Numbered from the stretch's first letter, positions 34,806 through 47,900 are shown. The stretch: 64,000 nucleotides of DNA from Gymnopilus junonius (GCA_015501075.1 JADNYJ010000001.1:930001-994000); one strand, 5' to 3'. Notes: generated from the sequence alone by a model not told the origin. Numbers and translations: made by a program.

Positions 34806-35957
34806 AGTCGATGGCGGGGGAGTCCGTCGTCGACCGTCGGGATGGAACTAGACATCACGTCCGAAAGGTCTGTCAGTGAACTTTAAGCTGAGGATTGGAC
34901 CACCAACATGAGAGGCCCACTCAATCTTCATGGATATGGACGAAAAGAAGGTTTAGATGAAGATAGGTGTTCAGCTTAGAAGAATGATTCTGGGGATCGA
35001 GAAAAGATCAATGTCGACAATTAAGAGCACAGGGTTCATAAGGCAAGTGCAGTTCCCATTATGTAATGTCACCTCGTTGCAGACGTGCATCATGAATCAT
35101 GTTTTCTTCACGCCGCTTCAAGTCCACGTTTCTGACCCGCAAGGGCATGTTTTTGAAGCATTTCTTGAAGATCCTCTTTTGGATGTCCATCGACTTTGTG
35201 ATTTTCTTGCAGTATCCATCAACTGTGGCTCCCTCGATCAAAGCGGAATATGACTGTCTTTCTTCCATCCACCATGGCAAGGGTTCAGTGCATTTCGAAG
35301 GTAACATAAAATCGCGACTCTCAAATTCCGAATTCCTACACCTCTTTACGCATTTAATTTTTGTTTTTCATAGTGAAGGAAAGTATGCATGCAGCAATCT
35401 TCCATTCCGTTGGCCACGCTACGTCCGCTGTGTGCATTGCAGAGATGCAGACAATTAGCGCTTATAGGCTGGAGTGACCTCTGTAAAGCCCGGTTACTTG
35501 TTGCCCCGAAGAGGAACGAGGGGCGCCTATGTTCGGACAACATATAATAGAATGCAAGACATCAAGCGATTTGCTCAACGTGTTCACACTGCCATGGGAC
35601 GTTTTGAGGATTCCGAAGTTGAGTGTCCAAATAGGCACCCCACGTGTACTATTCATTTTAGCGGAAGGCACGGAAGCGTGTCTATTCGCGGACTGGCATC
35701 GCCTCGGCTGTGATCTCACTAGATCTACGTGAGTTCCTGAAGGCTGACACTGCTTCCGCATTTTTTATCTTTTCGAACTCTGAGCTAGGCAATGGTGCAA
35801 ACGCTCGACGGGAGTCTCTTTCTCCGCTACGACTCGGTAGTGCTGGAGGCCGCTCTTGTATTCGAGCAGGTACATAACGAGAGCGTCAATGGACGAAAAA
35901 ATCATCCAAAAAACCCATCTCAAGTCGAATCCAGTCGAAGGCTCAACTTAACAAAAA
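34806..35957. other. Intergenic interval with weak coding-like fragments
   Basis: No gene is supported. A minus-strand frame ending at 35108 reads HPKEDLQEMLQKHALAGQKR before its stop, and other frames between 35400 and 35760 are open for 60-100 codons without recognisable motifs. These could be exons of an unrecognised gene or chance. The right end should hold the promoter of the phosphatase gene. Confidence 0.35.
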
Positions 35958-36642
35958 ATGGTCTGGAAAAATATCAATGCTGTCATCGAAAACAGGCTTT
36001 TCCTGGGAAAGTCAGTGGCTCTGCTTCATGGTTGCTTCTGCCATATATCTAATGACTTTTATAGCATCATGGCGGCCAAATCAACGCGTTCTCTGACTGA
36101 GAACAGAATTACGCATATTTTATCTGTTTGCTCAGACCCCATTCCCGCAGAGGCCCCTGAAGCGGGTATCGTTCACAAGCGCATCGCGGTTGAAGACGTC
36201 GATTACGCAGACCTCCTCATCCATTTACCCTCGGCTTGTCAGTTTATTGACCAAGCTCTGAGGTCTGGCGGTGTTGTTCTTGTGCACTGTGTTCAAGGCA
36301 TTTCCAGAAGTGCTGCAGTTGTCGCTGCTTACTGTGGGCCTCTTTGTTGTACATAAATGCCTTTGCTCATTTTTGTTCCACAGTAATGTGGTCACGCCGA
36401 ATTCCTGTGGCTCAGGCGCTCGACATTGTCAGAAGTGGTAAGAAATAGAACTTGTGAAAATGAGGCTTCTATTCTTATCCTTATATTCAGCACGCGACCA
36501 TATATGGCCAAACCCGGGCTTCCACGAGCAGCTCGTCCTTTTTGAGCTCTGCCAATATGCACCGTCGATGAGCAACGGTATTTATGTCAATTGGCGCACC
36601 AGATTGGAAAACAGGCTTCGTGCGGAAGGTATCAGAAGGTAG
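35958..36642 (+). CDS. Dual-specificity protein phosphatase
   Basis: A cysteine phosphatase acting on phospho-Tyr and phospho-Ser/Thr, of the small atypical DSP kind. The ATG at 35958 gives MVWKNINAVIENRLFLG. Four exons; introns at about 36012-36065, 36333-36385 and 36438-36490 join in frame. Conserved text: AAKSTRSLTENRITHILSVC, IAVEDVDYADLLIHLPSAC (general-acid Asp in this segment), QALRSGGVVLVHCVQGISRSAA, in which HCVQGISRS is the catalytic H-C-x5-R-S loop, and YLMWSRRIPVAQALDIVR. The C-terminal tail contains WPNPGFHEQLVLFELC, also usual for DSPs. About 185 residues, stop at 36642. The substrate is unknown. No extra targeting domain is seen. Confidence 0.9.
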
Positions 36643-37248
36643 AAACCTTTGGATTCTTCGTGCGAAAAATAGTTGACTGGTCGACTTAATGAGCCTGGTT
36701 TCAAAATTTCTTGATCAAATCAGATCTTTCTTTCTTTCTCGCCCGCACTTCTCTCCCAAATTGTGTAGATTGAATGCTTTTAGTCACTGGTCTTCGTTCT
36801 TCCAAGTTTCGTTTTACTTCTTTTCGACTTATGTTAATGGTACCTATGTGTCTAGTACTTTGTTCCTAATGGTTAAATAAAACCACTTTTTGTCAAACAG
36901 ACTTGATGCCTGGGTCCCGAGCAATTCACGATATTAGACACGCATCAGATTGAGTCAATATTAATGCAAGCTGCGGACTAGGCGGGTCCGCGCAAGTAGG
37001 ATGGTGTTGAACACCTGTCTAATCGGTGCGCAGACAAAGCTGCGCCAAGTTGACACAGACAATACGTGGCGATCGAGCGGAGGACATATAAAGGGAGGAA
37101 GAAAAGGCGGGGAACGTGTTTGCCCCCCAGCGGAATTTCAAATTGTGGGTCCCACGCAAACAGACGACAAGCTGAGCATCATTCGCTGTCTTCTTCAACT
37201 CCTACTTACTTTCCACTTTCCAACTCTCTCTCTAATTCTACTGCAATC
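36643..37248. other. Upstream region of the Arf gene
   Basis: 606 bases between two plus-strand genes. It holds the 3' flank of the phosphatase and the Arf promoter, including a TATA box. A CT-rich leader (CTTTCCACTTTCCAACTCTC) precedes the ATG. Confidence 0.55.
37087..37092 (+). promoter_or_regulatory. TATA box of the Arf gene
   Basis: TATAAA lies 157 bases before the ATG of the Arf gene, which has a CT-rich leader between. This matches strong basidiomycete promoters; function is inferred. Confidence 0.5.
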
Positions 37249-38068
<820 letters not shown>

Positions 38069-38408
38069 TTGATATCCGCTTTACAGTCTGAGTCTGGGTA
38101 CCTTATTGGCGTTGTTACACGTATCACGTTCCCCTCACGATACCGAAGACCTTTTTCACCACTGTTTATATCGCTTTCAGTCCATCCCTTACTAGCTCTT
38201 CCATTTTCCCAGGCAACTTCCTTTTTCATTCTTCTGCTTCTTACCGCTCTTCTCTCGTCTTGCCCTGGCATGTAGCCCAAAAATCACTCTTTCTTAGACT
38301 AGTGGTTAATATTTTACATGCTATAGTTTACAATCCACAAAGTGAACGGAGAAAGTGAACGCGCGTAGCGCATATTCCGTATGAGTAAAATGTCACAGGG
38401 TCCGGTCA
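38069..38408. other. Convergent 3' flanks of Arf and Sec15
   Basis: 340 bases between the stops of convergent genes. CT-rich and AT-rich sequence, no gene. Confidence 0.6.
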
Positions 38409-41351
38409 TCAACGGTTTTCACCAGGGAACACCCGTCCCACAGCCTCAGCCTCCTTTCGGCGCTTCTCACCCAGTTCTCTCGAAGCTGCGTCCCTTTGCG
38501 TTGCACCAAATCTAGCAAGTTTTTCCAGCAAAGACTGCAATCTTTTGGGCTTCACAGTAGCATAGGATGCATGCCTATTGGCAGGAACAAGGTACTCTTG
38601 AACTGTCCCTCCCAGAGCAATAGACGTCGTCTGTCAGCGTCAATTATTAATTAATTGCTTCACGTGACCATTGGAAGTTAACTTGCCAGTCGCAATTCAG
38701 TGAAGACTGACGACAGATGAGATCTGCCGATGCGCCTCAGCTCATCTTCAAGGAAGTCCACGTCAATAAGAATGTTAGATATCGCATTTTCATTCATTAT
38801 AGGAATGTCACGACCGGTCAAGAAATCCTGGAGATCCAAACGGTAAGTAATGGCATTGGGTAAAATGAAGTCCTAGAAACATACCATCAGACATTCGGTG
38901 ATGTAAGCAAGTGCACCTTTGTACGCCTCCTCTTTGTAGGTTTCCTTGATTACCAAAGAATCGACGACAGTGGTCAGCCAGTTGACTAATTCATAGAGAT
39001 ACATGCTCGGTGATGTCTCCCGAGAATTGGCGTCCAGTCATATTCAGACAACTCGAAGCACTGGTCAAGTTTGGAGTTGATGAGTCCTGACATGCGCGCA
39101 CACGAGCGTGAGATGGTTGCGTCGAGGGCTGCAGACGCAGTGAGCCTGATAGTTCCACCTCTGTGAGTAGAGCTGGAATGACAGCTTCGTTTAGCCTAGG
39201 AAGCCCAAAGGGACAACTAAAGTCTTACCGCAAATTTGTGAGAGAACGTTCCAATTCTCCACACGTAACCTGGAGATGCTCCAAGTTGGTGATGATCTGA
39301 GCTATTTGCGTTGGGTTCTGGGTGGTAGCAAGGCGTTGTCCAATAGGTCCACTAATGCTCTTTGTAAGCAAAGAATCCAGCGACTAGAGATGTGGGAATT
39401 GGTCAATAGAAATACGCAAAACTCATGAGTAAGGCATAGGTTCCGAGTTGCTCCTACCTTGCTCAGGAGCTCGTCAATATCCCTGTGGTGCTGGGAGACT
39501 CCTTCCACGAATGCGTAGAATCTCTGTATGAATATTCGAATCTGAATTTCAATCAGTGACAAGTGTTTTCATGCACTACGGGGAGAATGCGTACATCTTG
39601 ACAACACAAAAAGAATGTCTGTGACCATGGTAGAGGATAAGTTACAGGGGTTCTGCGGAGAAGTTAGCAGAATGAACGTCATGCACGAAGGTGACGTACT
39701 GCTTGAGTTCATTCCTTTCATTATCACTGATCCAAACAACTTCGAGAATACCGTCGATGCCAAGTTCCGAGTCTACTTTCATGGGAGTGATCTCATCTTC
39801 GCGTACAATCTGCCGAGAAACCTTAACACAAGGCAGCTGATCCTGATGGCCTTGGAACTTACAGTCTCAAACCGTTTCGTGAATTGAGTTTCTAATAACT
39901 TGGCATACTTTTCGAACAAGACGACAATGAATGATTGCAAAGACGTGGTTGTGTAAGAGTAGGTCTGGAGAAAATTGTAATCAGGACGTGCCGGCGGAAA
40001 GAAGGACTTCCAAACCTCAAGTGTCATTATGAAAGATAGTAAGCTTTCTTTGACTTTCAAGAAGACTTCGGGGTTTGTCTCCTTCCGCAAAGCATCCTCA
40101 ATAGCTGTCGCCAGTCGTGTGACGAGTGCATCCCAGAGCTCTTCGACATCTCTCGGGGAACGGAAGGTCCCAGTGGTTTTCGAGCACGTGGGACTCAACA
40201 ATAAAGAAGCCAGAAATCTCCTGCGTCAGCGAGGCAATAGAGGCCAGAGGAAGAGGTGTTGGAAGAATTAGATCCGATTGAGCCTGTCAATTGTTGTCAG
40301 ATTTGGTGATCTTGGTACAGTAAGATGGGCACGAAACCTTTCTGTCAGCTTGGTATGATTTACGAAGTTCACTTAGTGAATTCAATGTCGTGTATATATG
40401 GATACATTCGAAGAGGGTTTGAAATCAACGTGTAATTTGTCGTTGTCAAGGACATTGACTTGAACGTGTTCCCAGTCAGTACAAGCAATATAAATAAAGT
40501 TTTAGGCTCACACTCAATCTTTTCATATGTCACCAATTCTACTGCACTACCGACACGGTTGACGCGTAGTAAAGGGTCTTTTTCTCGTCTTGAACGCCAT
40601 CGCTTTGTTCTCGACTCCATGGCCTCAACAGCTAGTCGACCGACTTTCAGTGCTGATGTTTCTAATCTCGAGGAGCCACTGCTTCATGGAGGCCGTGACA
40701 GCACCTTTTATCTGACCACGTAGAGAAGGCAAGGAAGACAGAAGGTGCTGAAAGAAGGGTGTTTGGGACAAGGATGTCGGAGGCATACTCTGAATATCTT
40801 CCAGCGACTAAAAATTGTATTGAAAAGATGTATACGACGTGATGGTATAAACGACAAACCCTCAGCGCGCTCCAGTATTTGCCTGCTTTGATCATTTCGC
40901 CGACACGATCAACGACATCTAGGACGCGTAAACACGCCTGCAAGGTGTCAATAGCCTCATCTAGGTTTGCGGCGGTCTTCCTTGACTGTAACAACGCGCG
41001 TTTCTTCTCAACCAAACTGCCTCCCAGTTGGGCAACGCTGGCGTCTAATGAAGATATATTTTCTTTCATCTTGTCGGTGTACGACTTGACCGTGAAGAGC
41101 GTAGACACCGACGAAATGAAGTCCTGGTAATTGTCACTGCATATCTTCTCAATCTCAGCATCTTTGGAGTCGATGAGGCCCAGCACAGTCCTCAGGTAGG
41201 CATCCTGCTGTCGGTTAGTGTGAATCTGCTTGATGATAGGACCGAGCTGTTCTAGATTTTCAGAAGATGATGAGGGGTCCAGGAGATGGATCTGCTGGAG
41301 CTGCTGGTCAATGTTGTCCTGGGTAAACTGCTGCCTCCTGCGCGGAGGCAT
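38409..41351 (-). CDS. SEC15: Exocyst subunit Sec15 (EXOC6), reading frame broken four times
   Basis: Tethers secretory vesicles to the plasma membrane and binds Rab/Sec4. The ATG at 41351 gives MPPRRRQQFTQDNIDQQLQQ. Family text runs end to end: IIKQIHTNRQQDAYLRTVLG, YTDKMKENISSLDASVAQLG, AGKYWSALRSLEDIQ, KQWLLEIRNISTE, AMESRTKRWRSRREKDPLLR, ESLLSFIMTLE, SLQSFIVVLFEKYAKLLETQ, FYAFVEGVSQHHRDIDELL, ITNLEHLQVTCGELERSL, ELVNWLTTVVDSLV, NENAISNILIDVDFLEDELR and LVPANRHASYATVKPKRLQ. Single-base shifts occur at 40645-40647 (extra base), 40415-40417 (missing), 40177-40180 (extra) and 39027-39028 (missing), all at homopolymers. One intron, 38631-38686, uses a GC donor (GCAAGT). Intact length would be near 790 residues. 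Because the gene is normally essential and the frames are otherwise preserved, sequence errors are likelier than decay. Confidence 0.93.
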
Positions 41352-41609
41352 AATTGAACCGAGAGAACAGAAATGACGAAAATGACAAAGATGAATGAGA
41401 AATCAGAGTATGCAGTCAGAATTTGGTTAGATTCGAGCGTCGGACCTGTCAATTCCAAATCGCCGACAGCATTTGTTTGGCATTACCCTCCGTAACAAGC
41501 ACATCCGGACCGATCAATTGATCACATTTTCTGCCTACCCCCTATCTCTTTCATTCTTTTGTCCCATAATTTCCCGGTCCATCGGATTTTCTCTTTGCCT
41601 CCTGCTTTC
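41352..41609. promoter_or_regulatory. Divergent promoter interval, Sec15 / HAD phosphatase
   Basis: 258 bases between divergent start codons. No element is named; the call is by spacing and orientation. Confidence 0.45.
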
Positions 41610-42660
41610 ATGGCTGGGACCACACTTCACGCTGATGCGCTGTATGTCGGTCTTTGACCCTTTCCTTTCACCGACGCTCTGACGTTACCTTCAGCCTCTT
41701 TGACATGGACGGAACTTTAGTTGACTCAACTGCAGGTGTTGTCGGCGCATGGGAGCTGTTCCGGAAATCTTACCCCACCATAGACGTTCAGGATATCCTG
41801 AGCTGTGAGCATCGCGCACACACTGCTTTACAATTTTCTTTTTGACTCTATCCCCGGCCCAGCCTCCCATGGCGTTCGTACTGTCGACAATTTAAAGAAT
41901 CATTGCGGGATCGAAGATCCTCAGATCTTGGAAGTATGCATGTGCCTTACTATCGGAGACCCTTGTCTAATTTTCCAACGCGATCCTGTAGGCAGAGGCG
42001 CTGCGCTTTGAGGAGGCAATCGTCTCTACCTCTACCGAGGGTGGTCGATCTGGCATCGTCCAACTGCCGGGTGTTAAGTCAATCATGGAAGTAGTAGGTA
42101 TTGTTCTCAAGAATAGCAAAGAGTGCCTATGCAAATTTTTTCTCCAGATCGCGTCCAGCCGTTTTTTGCCTAACCCTCGGTGGGCGCTGTGTACCTCTGC
42201 AACCCGGGCGTATGCCTCTTCCGCCCTGAAAATCGCAGGTGTTCCTGTACCAGACGTGTTTGTTGCATCGGAGGATGTAACTAAAGGCAAACCATTTCCC
42301 GATCCTTACCTGCTCGGTGCAAGCAAATGTGGAGTCAAGCCTGAAAATTGTTCGCGATGGATCTTCTATATTCGAGTCCCTGAATATTGATGCCTTGTCC
42401 TTTCAAAAATTAGGCATTGTTTTGAAGATGCTCCATCTGGAGTTCGCAGTGGACGTGCAGCCGGAAGCACGACAATTGCCTTGCTTACTACTCATAGTCG
42501 CGAACAGATAGAAGCGGCGCAGCCTGATTTCATTGTGAAGGATCTGTCTAGGTAAATCCGCAACTTCGCGTTCTTCTCCGAGACTTGACAGAAACTATAT
42601 AGCACTTCAATTCAACTTACAGAGACAGGTGTTACTGTCAGTATTAAAGAGGCTGCTTAG
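41610..42660 (+). CDS. HAD-superfamily sugar/glycerol phosphatase, one frame break
   Basis: Resembles glycerol-1-phosphatase / 2-deoxyglucose-6-phosphatase (Gpp/Dog type), which dephosphorylate small sugar or polyol phosphates in the cytosol. The ATG at 41610 gives MAGTTLHADAL, followed by an intron and LLFDMDGTLVDST (motif I, D-x-D-G-T). Later exons: ASHGVRTVDNLKNHC, EGGRSGIVQLPGVKSIM, WALCTSATRAYASSALKIAG (motif II Thr/Ser), FVASEDVTKGKPFPDPYLLGA (motif III Lys), then after an intron the motif IV segment VFEDAPSGVRSGRAAG. This last segment needs one more T in the run 42420-42423 to stay in frame; as given it shifts. Downstream frame continues TTIALLTTHSREQIEAAQPD to the stop at 42660. About 245 residues if intact. 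Confidence 0.88.
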
Positions 42661-43014
42661 AGGCTTGATATAGAAGAACCTTACTGACAATCTTAGAACG
42701 GAGGACCAAGGATCTTCTTGGAAATAGATCTCACGAATACGCAGGAATATATCCGACATAGACTTTGACTTTAGCGCCTTGTTTATTTGCGTCCGGAGAT
42801 CGTGTACCAAAGGCATTGCTATGGTAAACAGGATTAATGACCAATAGATGAACATTCAGCCAATACCTAAGATTGGCCAAGACAATGTGAATGTTGACTA
42901 AGTAATGGAAATAATCCAGGAAAAAGGGTAATTGCGGGAAAAAGGGTATTCAGATGAAGGATGACACCTTCGTCAAAGAGATAGAGTTACAAGAACAAAG
43001 CCCATATTGAATGC
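42661..43014. other. Convergent 3' flanks of HAD phosphatase and first alpha-tubulin
   Basis: 354 bases, no gene seen. Short open frames here do not match any family. Confidence 0.6.
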
Positions 43015-44872
43015 TTAGTATTCGACTTCCTCTTCAGCATCCGCAGAATCAGTGCCAACCTCTTCGTAATCCTTCTCCAAAGCCGCGAGATCTTCACGTG
43101 CCTCTGAGAACTCACCCTGGCAAGAGATTCAGAACAAAGTAAAGAGAGTAGGATGTAGCATACCTCTTCCCATACCCTCGCCGACATACCAGTGCACGAA
43201 CGCACGTTTTGAGTACATAAGGTCGAATTTGTAGTCTGCAAGTAAATGTTAGAGAGTGAAATTACTGCAAACAGGTCAACCATACCAGACGGCTCCAAGC
43301 CGTAGAAATTGCCGTGGTGCTATGGCATGAAATTAGTAATTGAATGTGTAATCAACAGGGGTGGTCCTACTTTGAAAGCATGCAAAGACTACGAGAGGTC
43401 TTAGCAAGGTCGCCACCAGGAACACATGCCGAGGGTTCATTGCAGACGCCCAGCTATTCACGAGATCAGATTAATGCAGACAGTGTGTTCAATACTATAT
43501 ATTTACCTTGAATCCAGTAGGACACCAGTCAACGAATTGAATCGTCCGTTTGGTCTTGATACTAGCAACAGCAGCCTGGACATCCTTAGGGACCACGTCG
43601 CCGCGGTAGAGTAAGCAACAGGCCACTGAAACACGATATGAATACTTGATTCGTGTCAAACGTAGATAAAAATAGCTTACTGTATTTTCCTTCCTTGGGA
43701 TCGCACTTGACCATCTGGTTGCCACTCTCGAAGCAGGAGAAAGTCATCTCAGCAACAGAGTTTTGTTCGTGAGTTGCTTTATCCGCAGAAAGAAGAGGGG
43801 CGTAGGTGGCAAGGGGGAAGTGAATACGAGGGAAACTAAAAAAAATAAACAACTTGAATCATAATGGACCCAGTCAGACTTACGGCACTAAATTGGTCTG
43901 GAACTCGTTCAAATCGACGTTAAGAGAACCATCGAAACGTAAGGATGCAGTGACGGAGGAGACAACTTGAGCGATCAAACGGTTGAGGTTAGAGAAGCTT
44001 GGCGATACAACACCCAGCTTCTTTTTGCAAATATCATAGATGGCCTCGTTGTCAACCTAAAAGACAAACAGCTGAATCAACGAGACACTCTACATATCTC
44101 AAGAGCTGGAACGCACCATGAAGGAGCAGTCAGAGTGTTCAAGAGTCGTGTGGGTGGTCAGTACAGAGTTGTAAGGCTCTACGACAGAGCTTGAGAGCTG
44201 AGGAGCGGGATAAACGCAGAACTCGAGTTTTGATTTCTTGCCATAGTCTGTAGAGAGTCTCTCGAGGAGCAGAGCACCGAAACCAGAGCCAGTTCCACCA
44301 CCAAGGAATGGAACACGAAGAAGCCCTGGAGGCCAGAGCAGTTATCTGCAAGCCTCCTGAGCTTATCCATGACAGGGTCAATAAGCTCCTTGCCGACGGT
44401 GTAGTGACCACGCGCATCTGTGGAGACGGAGATATGAGATGACAAAGAAAGAAGGACACGACACGACATACAGTTGTTGGCAGCATCCTCCTTGCCCGTG
44501 ATCAAGGTCTCTGGATGGAAAAGGGACCTGTATGTACCGGATTTCACGTCGTCGATGACGCCGGGCTCGAGATCAATGTAGAGAGAGCGAGGGACGTGTT
44601 TGCCGGAGCCAGTCTCGGAGAAGAAGGTAGAGAAGCCACTGTCGGTGGCGGATGGGGAGCCTTCAGTAAGACGACCATCAGGCTAGCAAGAGGAATTAAG
44701 ATTTGGCGGGGCTGGAGTGGGGGAGACATACGCTTAAACCGTGCTCGAGGGTGTAGAGCTCCCCTGTGAGAGTGTCAGCAGCGAGTCTATGTGCAGCTGC
44801 GCGTTACTCACAGCAGGCATTACCAATCTGGACACCAGCTTGACCGACATGGAGAGAAATGACTTCACGCAT
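43015..44872 (-). CDS. Alpha-tubulin, first copy, one frame break
   Basis: Microtubule subunit. The ATG at 44872 gives [20 protein letters not shown]; the codon after is split by an intron (T|GG, Trp) as in the second copy at 52134. Signature segments: [127 protein letters not shown] and [16 protein letters not shown], with C-terminal EEEVEY ending in Tyr. At 44303-44304 one base is missing: the tubulin GTP-binding motif GGGTGSGFG is present only in a shifted frame after FFVFHS. About ten introns otherwise join in frame. Intact length about 450. The break is probably a sequencing error, but an inactive copy cannot be excluded. Confidence 0.92.
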
Positions 44873-44964
44873 ACTTAATTCTTGACTTGACAGAGGAGAG
44901 AATGGTTCGGTCAACAAATTTCGTGCCAATTTTCCCTTTTCCGGTTGTTTGGTTCTAATTACTT

Positions 44965-47900
44965 TTATGCTGCTACAAGCGCGTGTAGGTTATAAATCTC
45001 CCGTCGTACAGTATAATACACCTCCGAGACCGCCCCCTCGAGCTCTATCTTCCCCTTTCCCACTTTTCGCACAGCGACAGTCTCGTCCAGCGTGCCACAG
45101 ATAAGCACTCCCTCCCCTACCAGTTCAGCCTGCACTCCTACAGAGCCGAGCCGCGATTTCAACGCCGTAAGCTTTAGTTCGCCAATCATTGTCGATTGCG
45201 GGAGGGGCACTGCCCGCCGCGATCCGAGTACGCGTCCATCTAGGGTCCCTGTCTCCCCTCCAGGGTCTAGTTGGATACCCGATGCCGAAATCGGTTCCAA
45301 AGTAGGAATGGTTGACGTTGGATGAGCTGTGACAAGTCCCCGAACATATGCAATTTCATTATCTTCAAACTGAGAGCATTCTGTGAGCGGCGTTATCAAC
45401 GTGTAAGAACAAAACCACCAACCCTTGAAATCTTCAACGAAGCAAGGAGCTCGTCACTGATATTAATGGAGAAACTGTTCGTTTGTTGACCAATCTGAAT
45501 AGCTTCACCCACGACTGGTGCAAAGATGTCTTTGGTCATTGAGCGAATATTGTTGCAGCTCTCTATAAGCACGTCAGATCCGGGAGCAGAGGCGTGGACA
45601 ATTATCTAACAATCAAGGCGAGTCAGCACTCAAAGACAACTGAATGGCCATGAAGGTACCATTTTTCGAGGATTGACTTGGGGAACAATCATCTTCACTG
45701 CCCGACCATCATTTAGGCCTTCCATATCAATGAACAACAGACGGCAAGCCAGTTGAACCTCAATTTCACTTGTGACAAATTTCGAGGGTGGCTCCTTGAT
45801 AGCCTTCTGTGATAACGTTGAGTTGAGCTCTGAAGTCAGATGGAGGAAGGAGAAATACCTTTGCATCCTCTTCTGCAAGGGCACGTCGCTTGTAATCTTT
45901 TACATCCTCGCTTTCCGCTTCCTCTTCCAATGCTTTCCCTTTTCTTAGCCACAACCCAACGTCAATCGTTTCTCCATATTCATCTACTCTGCGCTTCTTA
46001 TCGACATAAGGAAACATCCTAAACCGCTGTCCCTGACTTGTAGTCTTGAAGAACGAGGTTGACTTTGACACATTGCCTTTGAGGTAGATGTCGAACGACA
46101 GAAGCTGCTTTGTTAACCCTTCGTCTCCGTCCAACCAGTCAGCATTGTCCATCGTTTTATCTGCCTTCCACCGGCTTTTTCTGCCCTCTCCCGCTTCTCC
46201 GTTCTTGCCATTCACATCGTCTGCTGTGTCCATGGAGTCTGCACCAAGGACATCCCTGACTTCATCCTCCTCTGCGTCAGAGTCGGATTCAGAATCACTT
46301 TCGTCTTCGTCAGCTTCTAGCATCCGCTGGTTCCGTGCAAGAGCGGCCTGATGGGCTGCTTCCTTTTCCTTTGCAGCCTGTTCCTTTTGCTGGTATAGTT
46401 CAAGCTCAACACCTGCGAGTGGGACCTTGCGGCTGATCTTCAATTTGATTGAACCATCCATCATAACATTACGTCCAATTTTGCCCTTGTCCCACTTGTC
46501 TTCTGGTCGTTGAGAACTATCCCACTTGTCGAACAATGCGCGGCCAAGTGTACCTTCTTCACTTCTTCCTGTCAACAGTATTACGTTATCTGGTACAGCT
46601 GCAAAATCTGTGAAAAGATGTCGCGAAGGCCCATGCGAAAGAGATGCTGGGACCGCTAGAATTAGCTTCGGATCTTTCGAAGAGTATGTTTGGAGGAGTG
46701 CTTGAGGGTTTGGGAAGAATTCCAGGTGCCTGAAACTCCGAGTGAGTAGAGATCCTCAAATCCATGTAGGTGATATACTTGAATCTCAAAGCAAGCGCCC
46801 CAAGGGCATCCTCTTCGTTGTCATCGTCCCGTCTCCTCTTATTTTGGTTTTGTCGTGCATTGTTACCTTCTTCCCCAACATCCTCCTTACTGATAGTGCC
46901 ACCTAGCCATTCCATCATACTCCTTACGAAAGTGAGCATCTCACGACCTGTTCGTGATAAAAGACAAATTGGGTATCTCAGGCGGGAGTAATTCCAATGT
47001 TGGTCAAGAAGGACAAGCAATTCCAATATACGCGTACTGGAGTCGCAAGGTAGAAGAAGAGAAGACCGAGAAGACAGTGTTGAAGTTATGGTGTCTGAAA
47101 TGCGTACATAAGAGAATGATCCCAACGGTACACAGAAGTTCAAGGCATACCAATAAGAGCGGCATCTCTGTCCTTTCTTCTGCTAGTAATAACAGGCACT
47201 CTTTCAGCGTCTGTGATAAGCAAGTCCGGTCTAGCCAAAGGTTCGAATATACCACCGGCAGCTTGGCGCATGAGAACTGTACCATCCAAATGACGTTCCT
47301 TCATATGGTTCATGTCCACAGCATAGATGATAGTACCCGAGGAGGGTGATCGTATCTTCCATATTGTACCACCTAGAGTATGGCCAGCATTGAATGGTGT
47401 GATTGTCAAACCCTGGCATTTTCCTGGCGAGCGTTAACAGTTTAGTAACGTGAATAATAACTTAGAATCATACCTTGCAAGTGAGTGGGTTGCGAGTATC
47501 TGAGGGTATTCAGGGAATCAAAGGCATCTTGTACTTCGATGACCGTGGCTATGCATTTGTCTGTCGAAGGCTTAGGTGGAGGTGGTTCGGAAGCCTCTCT
47601 TTCGCTGCCAGTATCGTTCCTTGTAGAGTCGGATGGCGGGTCAGTGACTGCGTATTCGTCCCTCAGACCCTCGACGTCTTCTGTGACTGCAATTCTCCCT
47701 GTTGCCTGCACAGGCAGGGTTGAGTAGGCAGGCGCTTTAAGACCCCATCTTGAATACGCGTAAGGATAAAGGCCGCAGTGGGCCAGGTCGCCATGTGAAA
47801 GCAACACTAAGTCAATTTCAGGTGCATGTCTAAAAATTCTCTTAAGATCATTTATCTCTCGAACAATATTACTACGAACCTTTGCAAAGCTTCGACATAT

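Noticed and set aside
43015..44872. First alpha-tubulin as a pseudogene
   Set aside because: Only one indel is present and all splice sites and motifs are kept. The same error type occurs in Sec15. Left open as a finding.
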